Part shown: positions 59,372-64,000 of the stretch, piece by piece
Layout of the letters: the number at the start of each line of letters is the position of its first letter
How positions within the stretch are numbered: the stretch's first letter is position 1
Assembly (NCBI GenBank): GCA_017554325.1
Contig: JAFZIP010000006.1
Span: 62,001 to 126,000, forward strand
Length of the DNA stretch: 64,000 bases
From: Bacteroidales bacterium
Lineage (GTDB): Bacteria > Bacteroidota > Bacteroidia > Bacteroidales > WCHB1-69
Direction of reading: 5' to 3'
The notes under the pieces: generated by a model
Told to the model about the DNA's origin: nothing
Databases searched by the model: none
The model's input: only the letters and a program-made list of their open reading frames with translations
Program-made: the position numbers and the translations under genes

Positions 59372-61933
59372 ATGAAGAAACCTCTACTATTGATTTTAGT
59401 TGTTCTGCTGGCCTGCGGCGTAGGATTCGCCCAGGAGGCCGGCTCCGGCAAAGGCAAGAACAAGAAGCAGAAAGCCTCCGTTACCGACACCACGACGACG
59501 AGCAGAGGAGATGCACAAAGCGAAGACAACTCCTCCTCCACGATCGGTGAGGGACAGGACGACGACACCGAGAACGGCAGCGGAAACTACGTGCCCAGTC
59601 TGCTGCACTCCTCCCAGGACGTGTACGTCAACAACACCTCCTACACATTTAGCATCGCCTATTTCCGTCCGCGTGGATACGACAACAAGTATCAGGATGT
59701 CTGCATGAACGGCTTCAGCATGAACAGCCGTGTCACGCAACGCGCCTCCTACTCGCAATGGGGCGGTCTGAACCACATCTTCCGTTATCCTGAGAACATC
59801 GTAAACCTCAATCCGGTGAGTTTCACTTTCGGTAACGTGAACGGCGCTTCCAACTACAACCTTCGTGCCAGCAATTTCCGCCGCCAGCTCCGTGCAACCT
59901 ATTCTCTTTCCAACCGCACCTATAACAACCGCTTCATTGTATCCGGTGGTACGGGCGTCATGAAAAACGGATGGTCGGTGGCCGGCTCGCTCAGCGCCCG
60001 TTTCGGCAACGCCATGTCATACGTCAAGGGAACTTCCTACAACAGCTTCGCCGGTTTTATCGCAGCAGAGAAGAAAATCAACGCCGAGAACTGGCTCAAC
60101 CTGGCCGCCTTCACCTCCTACACTTCCCGTGGCATGCAGTCCAACTCGGTGCAAGAGGTTTACGACCTGTTAGGCGACAACTACTACAACGCCAACTGGG
60201 GTTGGTATCAGGGCAAGCAGCGCAACGCGCGCATACGCACCGTGTGCGAGCCGGTGATCCTGCTCACGCACACCTACTTATCCTCCGACAACAAGCTCCA
60301 GATCAACACCACATTAGGAACCACTTTCGGTCGCAGCAATACCACCTCCCTCAACTGGTACGATGTGGCCGACCCGCGCCCCGACTACTACCGCTATCTG
60401 CCTTCTTACCAAATCAACAACGGGGACACCAACCAATACTATCAAAACATATTCAACTACTGGTCCACCAACGACGAATCATACACCCAGATCAACTGGG
60501 ACAAGATGTACGAGGTGAACCAATTGGCTGCCGAGCAAGGCAAACGCGCCCAGTACATGATCGAGAACCGCATCTTCGATCACTTCCAATTGGGCGGCAG
60601 CACCAACCTCACCTACTCTTTCAACGATCACATCAAGCTGCACGCCGGTCTGGATATCCGCGGCATGAAGCAGAAAAACTACAAGACCATCAACGACCTG
60701 TTGGGCGGTGCCTACTGGCTGGATGTCGATAAATTCTCCGAAGGCGAATTTCCTGATGATTACAACATCCAATACAACGACCTTCTGCACAAGGATGACA
60801 CCCTGTACGAAGGCGACGTCTTCGGCTACAGCTACGACTACCACATCTATACCGAACGTGCATGGGCCACGGCAGTGTTCACCTACCCGCATCTCGACTT
60901 CCACATCGGCGGTCAGATCGGTGGCACCGAGTTCTGGCGTGTCGGCAACATGCAGAACGGCCGCTTCCAGGATGAGTCCTTGGGCAAATCCGAGACCAAA
61001 GAGTTCCTCGAAGGCGGTGCAAAGGCCGGCATCACATACAAGATCAACGGTCGTAACTACCTCGTGCTGAACGGCCAGGTGCAATCCACGGCACCCAGCG
61101 TGCTCAACGCCTTCCTGGCTCCCCGTATCCGCAACAAACTGGTGGACAACCTGAAATGCGAGAAGGTCTATTCCACCGATCTCTCCTACATCCTCTCCTA
61201 CCCTGTCATCAAGTTGCGCGCCACGGCTTATTTCACGCAGATCAACGACGCCACGCGCCTCATCAGCTTCTATCATGACGATTACGCCAGCATGGTCAAC
61301 TACTCCATCTCCAACATTGCCCAACGCCACATCGGCATCGAGCTGGGCACTGAGATCAAGTTGGGCAGCATGTTCTCCCTCATCCTGGCTGGCAACTACG
61401 GCGACTACCGCTACTCCGACCGCGCCCAGGTGACCATGAACGCCGAGAACGGCACCGATTTCGAAGGCGAGGTGCAGCGTACCGTCTATTGGAAGAACTA
61501 CCACGTGGCCGGCACTCCGCAAGTGGCCGCCACCGCAGGTCTCAAGTTCAACTACAACTACTGGTGGGTGAACATCAACGCCAACTATTTCGACAAGATT
61601 TACTGTGACCTGAACCCCGAGAGAAGAACCAGCACCGCCCGCGGCGCCCTGGATGAAAATTCAGAGCTATATCACCAAGTGGCCGACCAGACCCGCATGA
61701 AAGGTCAGTTCACCATGGACGTTTCCGTCAGCAAATCCTGGCGTATCAAACACAAATACAACATCGGTTTCAATGCCAGCGTCACCAACCTGCTGAACAA
61801 CAAGAACCTGGTGACCACCGCCTGGGAGCAGTACCGTTTCGACTACTCCAACTACAATGTGAACAAATTTGGCAACAAATATTATTACGCATTCGGAACC
61901 ACGTTCTATTTGGGTATCAATTTTTCAATGTAA
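59372..61933 (+). CDS. TonB-dependent-receptor-like outer-membrane protein
   Basis: An 853-residue product with a signal peptide (GVGFAQ). After a low-complexity Ser/Asp/Gly-rich stretch (residues ~25-75) comes a partial plug (SSQDVYVNNTSYTF then RGYDNKYQDVCMNG), and then a long barrel rich in alternating aromatic strands, ending TTFYLGINFSM. The usual N-terminal carboxypeptidase-like domain is missing. Likely binds or imports a ligand; the DUF5689 lipoproteins behind it may be surface partners. Confidence 0.75.
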   Translation: MKKPLLLILVVLLACGVGFAQEAGSGKGKNKKQKASVTDTTTTSRGDAQSEDNSSSTIGEGQDDDTENGSGNYVPSLLHSSQDVYVNNTSYTFSIAYFRPRGYDNKYQDVCMNGFSMNSRVTQRASYSQWGGLNHIFRYPENIVNLNPVSFTFGNVNGASNYNLRASNFRRQLRATYSLSNRTYNNRFIVSGGTGVMKNGWSVAGSLSARFGNAMSYVKGTSYNSFAGFIAAEKKINAENWLNLAAFTSYTSRGMQSNSVQEVYDLLGDNYYNANWGWYQGKQRNARIRTVCEPVILLTHTYLSSDNKLQINTTLGTTFGRSNTTSLNWYDVADPRPDYYRYLPSYQINNGDTNQYYQNIFNYWSTNDESYTQINWDKMYEVNQLAAEQGKRAQYMIENRIFDHFQLGGSTNLTYSFNDHIKLHAGLDIRGMKQKNYKTINDLLGGAYWLDVDKFSEGEFPDDYNIQYNDLLHKDDTLYEGDVFGYSYDYHIYTERAWATAVFTYPHLDFHIGGQIGGTEFWRVGNMQNGRFQDESLGKSETKEFLEGGAKAGITYKINGRNYLVLNGQVQSTAPSVLNAFLAPRIRNKLVDNLKCEKVYSTDLSYILSYPVIKLRATAYFTQINDATRLISFYHDDYASMVNYSISNIAQRHIGIELGTEIKLGSMFSLILAGNYGDYRYSDRAQVTMNAENGTDFEGEVQRTVYWKNYHVAGTPQVAATAGLKFNYNYWWVNINANYFDKIYCDLNPERRTSTARGALDENSELYHQVADQTRMKGQFTMDVSVSKSWRIKHKYNIGFNASVTNLLNNKNLVTTAWEQYRFDYSNYNVNKFGNKYYYAFGTTFYLGINFSM

Positions 61934-61945
61934 AAAATCAAAAAT

Positions 61946-63214
61946 ATGAAACACATATATTCCATTTTAACCGTAATCATTGCAGCCGTGCTGTTTGCGG
62001 GCTGCAACCTGGATCCGGACGTAGCCCCTATCCCCACGTACGACGGCCAGGCCAACACCACCATCGCCGAACTATTGGCCATGCACGATATTGGAGCTAC
62101 CGACTCCTACATTCACATCCCCGAGGACGCTGACGACATCATTATCTGCGGTATCATCACCACCTCCGACAAGCACGGCAACTGTTACAAATACATCAAT
62201 ATCGAGGATGAGACAGGTGCCATCCAAATCAAAATCAATAGTTCAACCCTTTATAACAAATACCGTCTCGGACAGCGCGTATTTGTGAAATGCAACGGCC
62301 TTGACTTGGGCGACTACCGCAAACTGCCGCAACTCGGCATGTGGGCCAACGACAAGATTGAGCCCATTCCATCTGGCAAAGCCCACCTCTACCTGTTTCC
62401 CGATGGTCCCACCCAACCTGTCATCCCCACTGTTACCATGACCACCATCCCGAATGCGGATGCAATCCCGTTTACCGATTACAACCGGTTGGTCAAACTT
62501 GAGGGTGCCACTTTTGTGGAGGGCGGCATCGCCACCTACTGTGATCCGTACACCGCTACCAGCCACGACATCAAGATGGCGGACGGCACCACCATCACGA
62601 TGAGAACGAGCAACTATGCCGACTTCTACAACGAGACACTGCCCACCGGAACTGGCACTATTTATGGTATTCTTACCCGCTACAACAACTATGTGCAGAT
62701 TGTCATCCGCGACCTGGACGATGTTCAAGGATTCATCAATCCGGCACAAAGCACGGATGTGTTCACGGTGAACGACTACAACAATGCCTTCAACCAAGGC
62801 TGGCTTAAAGTTTCCAACGGCAGCGAATGGACAACGCTTGTCAACTCCAGTTTTGCCGGATTCATAATCAACGCCAACTCGCAGACTGACAGCTGGCTCA
62901 TATCACCGACAATCAACCTTACCGCCACTTCAGAAAACGTCCTGTCCTTCAGCCACCGCGCCCCGAATGCCGGCAGCAACACGATGAAGTGCTATTACAC
63001 TATCAATTACACTGGAGATGTAAACTCTACCACATGGGTTGAGATTCCAATCAGCAACTTCAACAGCAGCATGTTGGATTTCAACTACAACATTCCGGAT
63101 GCAGCGGGAAGCAGCCAATTCAGGATCGCCTTCCGATATAGCGGTAACGGCTCTACCTGGGCTATAAGTAACATCAAGATTACCGGTATGGAAACGACTC
63201 CTGATACGAAATAA
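61946..63214 (+). CDS. DUF5689 surface lipoprotein
   Basis: A 422-residue protein with a lipoprotein signal (VLFAGC). Residues ~35-270 form the DUF5689 region (NCYKYINIEDETGAIQIKI), related to OB-fold nuclease-like domains; residues ~275-420 form a jelly-roll (choice-of-anchor J type). It follows the receptor gene by 12 bp, so one operon. Confidence 0.8.
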   Translation: MKHIYSILTVIIAAVLFAGCNLDPDVAPIPTYDGQANTTIAELLAMHDIGATDSYIHIPEDADDIIICGIITTSDKHGNCYKYINIEDETGAIQIKINSSTLYNKYRLGQRVFVKCNGLDLGDYRKLPQLGMWANDKIEPIPSGKAHLYLFPDGPTQPVIPTVTMTTIPNADAIPFTDYNRLVKLEGATFVEGGIATYCDPYTATSHDIKMADGTTITMRTSNYADFYNETLPTGTGTIYGILTRYNNYVQIVIRDLDDVQGFINPAQSTDVFTVNDYNNAFNQGWLKVSNGSEWTTLVNSSFAGFIINANSQTDSWLISPTINLTATSENVLSFSHRAPNAGSNTMKCYYTINYTGDVNSTTWVEIPISNFNSSMLDFNYNIPDAAGSSQFRIAFRYSGNGSTWAISNIKITGMETTPDTK

Positions 63215-63246
63215 CCATCATCAACAACGATAAGATAATTGCCATT

Positions 63247-64000
63247 ATGAAAAAGCATACAATATATTTATTAAGCATCATCGCCGGCATCGTGCTGCTG
63301 GCTTCCTGCAACCGCTGGGAAGATCCGGAATTTGAGGTTCCCGTTTACACTGGACCCGCAGCCAACCATACCATCCAGGACATCAAGAACATGCACACCT
63401 CGCTGGGCACCGGAGCACAAGATTCCATCTGCAGCTGGGACGAACCTTTCATCGTGAAAGCTGTGGTGGTCAGCTCCGACCAGGGCGGTAACTGCTACAA
63501 GTACATGACCATCCAGGACGAGACCGGCGGCATCGAGATCTCCATCGACCGCACCGGCCTCTACAACGAATATCCCGTCGGACAGACCATCTATCTGGAC
63601 TGCCGCGGACTTATCGTTGGCGACTATCACAACAAATACCAGATTGGTTGGGGAAACAGAACTTCCGTCCAACGTATCAACCAGGAAGCACTCGGCAATT
63701 ACATCCACAAGGATGGACTTCCTGACCTGAACAACCCGCTGATCGCCACCCCCATCGAGATCACCGGCAACAGCCAGCTGACCGCTGAGAACACCAACTG
63801 CTTGGTGCGCATCAACGGCTGCAAGTTCGATAGCAAATACATTGGCCAGCCGCTGGCTACGAATGACCAGACCATGGATCGCGAAGTGTATATCAACGGT
63901 GCTACCGTCATCGTGCGCACGTCCAACTACGCCAACTTCCGCTCCACCACCATCGAGAACAAGGAGTATTGTCTCTACGGTATCCTCTCCGTTTACAATT
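63247..64000 (+). CDS. DUF5689 lipoprotein, second copy (cut by window end)
   Basis: Open from ATG 63,247 to the window end (251 codons). Lipoprotein signal ends LLASC. The body (NCYKYMTIQDETGGIEISI) is a clear paralog of the previous gene, 32 bp away, and points to tandem duplication. The C-terminus lies outside. Confidence 0.82.
   Translation, partial: MKKHTIYLLSIIAGIVLLASCNRWEDPEFEVPVYTGPAANHTIQDIKNMHTSLGTGAQDSICSWDEPFIVKAVVVSSDQGGNCYKYMTIQDETGGIEISIDRTGLYNEYPVGQTIYLDCRGLIVGDYHNKYQIGWGNRTSVQRINQEALGNYIHKDGLPDLNNPLIATPIEITGNSQLTAENTNCLVRINGCKFDSKYIGQPLATNDQTMDREVYINGATVIVRTSNYANFRSTTIENKEYCLYGILSVYN

Overview
The window is a bacterial chromosome segment from the Bacteroidota, most likely an anaerobic or gut/rumen-type Bacteroidales. 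Supporting signs seen directly are promoters of the Bacteroidetes type (TAnnTTTG -7 boxes, usually no Shine-Dalgarno), a gliding/type IX secretion lipoprotein (GldH), a PorV/PorQ-family barrel, a C-terminal type IX sorting domain on a giant surface protein, DUF5683/DUF3276/DUF5618/DUF5689 families, and an anaerobic 2-oxoacid:ferredoxin oxidoreductase (korAB). Genus cannot be assigned from the sequence alone.

Layout. 1-929: 3' part of a YgiQ-type radical SAM gene. 1,000-12,550: an accessory block that looks like a defence island: a Fic protein with an AbiEi-like N-terminus, a long structured non-coding RNA with a possible pseudoknot, a PLD-nuclease/SNF2 helicase, an Eco57I-type DNA methyltransferase, a DUF4062 protein ending in an SSB-like acidic tip, a HEPN-like protein, a small orphan gene and gene remnants. 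From about 8,360 to 12,000 the DNA is visibly more AT-rich than the rest. 12,550-12,950 is a non-coding array of hairpins. 12,972-16,827: aspartyl protease, RNase H, HicAB toxin-antitoxin, gldH and an unknown gene. 17,030-19,946: korAB, closed by a strong bidirectional terminator. 20,031-24,962: a lipoprotein and a fused (R)-2-hydroxyacyl-CoA dehydratase activase. 25,123-36,630: one 3,835-residue secreted repeat protein, almost one fifth of the window. 36,631-43,482: repeat-rich spacer, DUF5618, transglutaminase, SUMF1-like protein, a coiled-coil nuclease-like gene flanked by duplicated porQ-family 3' ends, the PorV/PorQ-family gene itself and rlmL. 43,678-47,030: response regulator followed by pyrF-pyrK-pyrD. 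47,027-59,289: a long minus-strand housekeeping run (dut, TPR, yidC, DUF3276, parA, parB, DUF5683, dapB, lepB, S41 protease, O-antigen-ligase-like). 59,372-64,000: TonB-receptor-like barrel and two DUF5689 lipoproteins, the last cut by the window end.

How parts work together. The helicase and methyltransferase genes are 11 bp apart and read as one restriction-like unit. The DUF4062 and HEPN-like genes follow under their own promoter and could be an abortive effector pair. The PorV/PorQ-family barrel, GldH and the sorting domain fit one type IX export route. pyrF-pyrK-pyrD give the last steps of de novo UMP synthesis except OPRT.

Most striking signals: the pseudoknot-capable RNA ahead of the helicase; an in-frame palindromic repeat element inside the methyltransferase gene with a sibling copy in the 12.6-kb spacer; the SSB-tip mimic; and the duplicated porQ-family 3' end that brackets an inserted gene. 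All are read by eye; no alignment or folding program was run.
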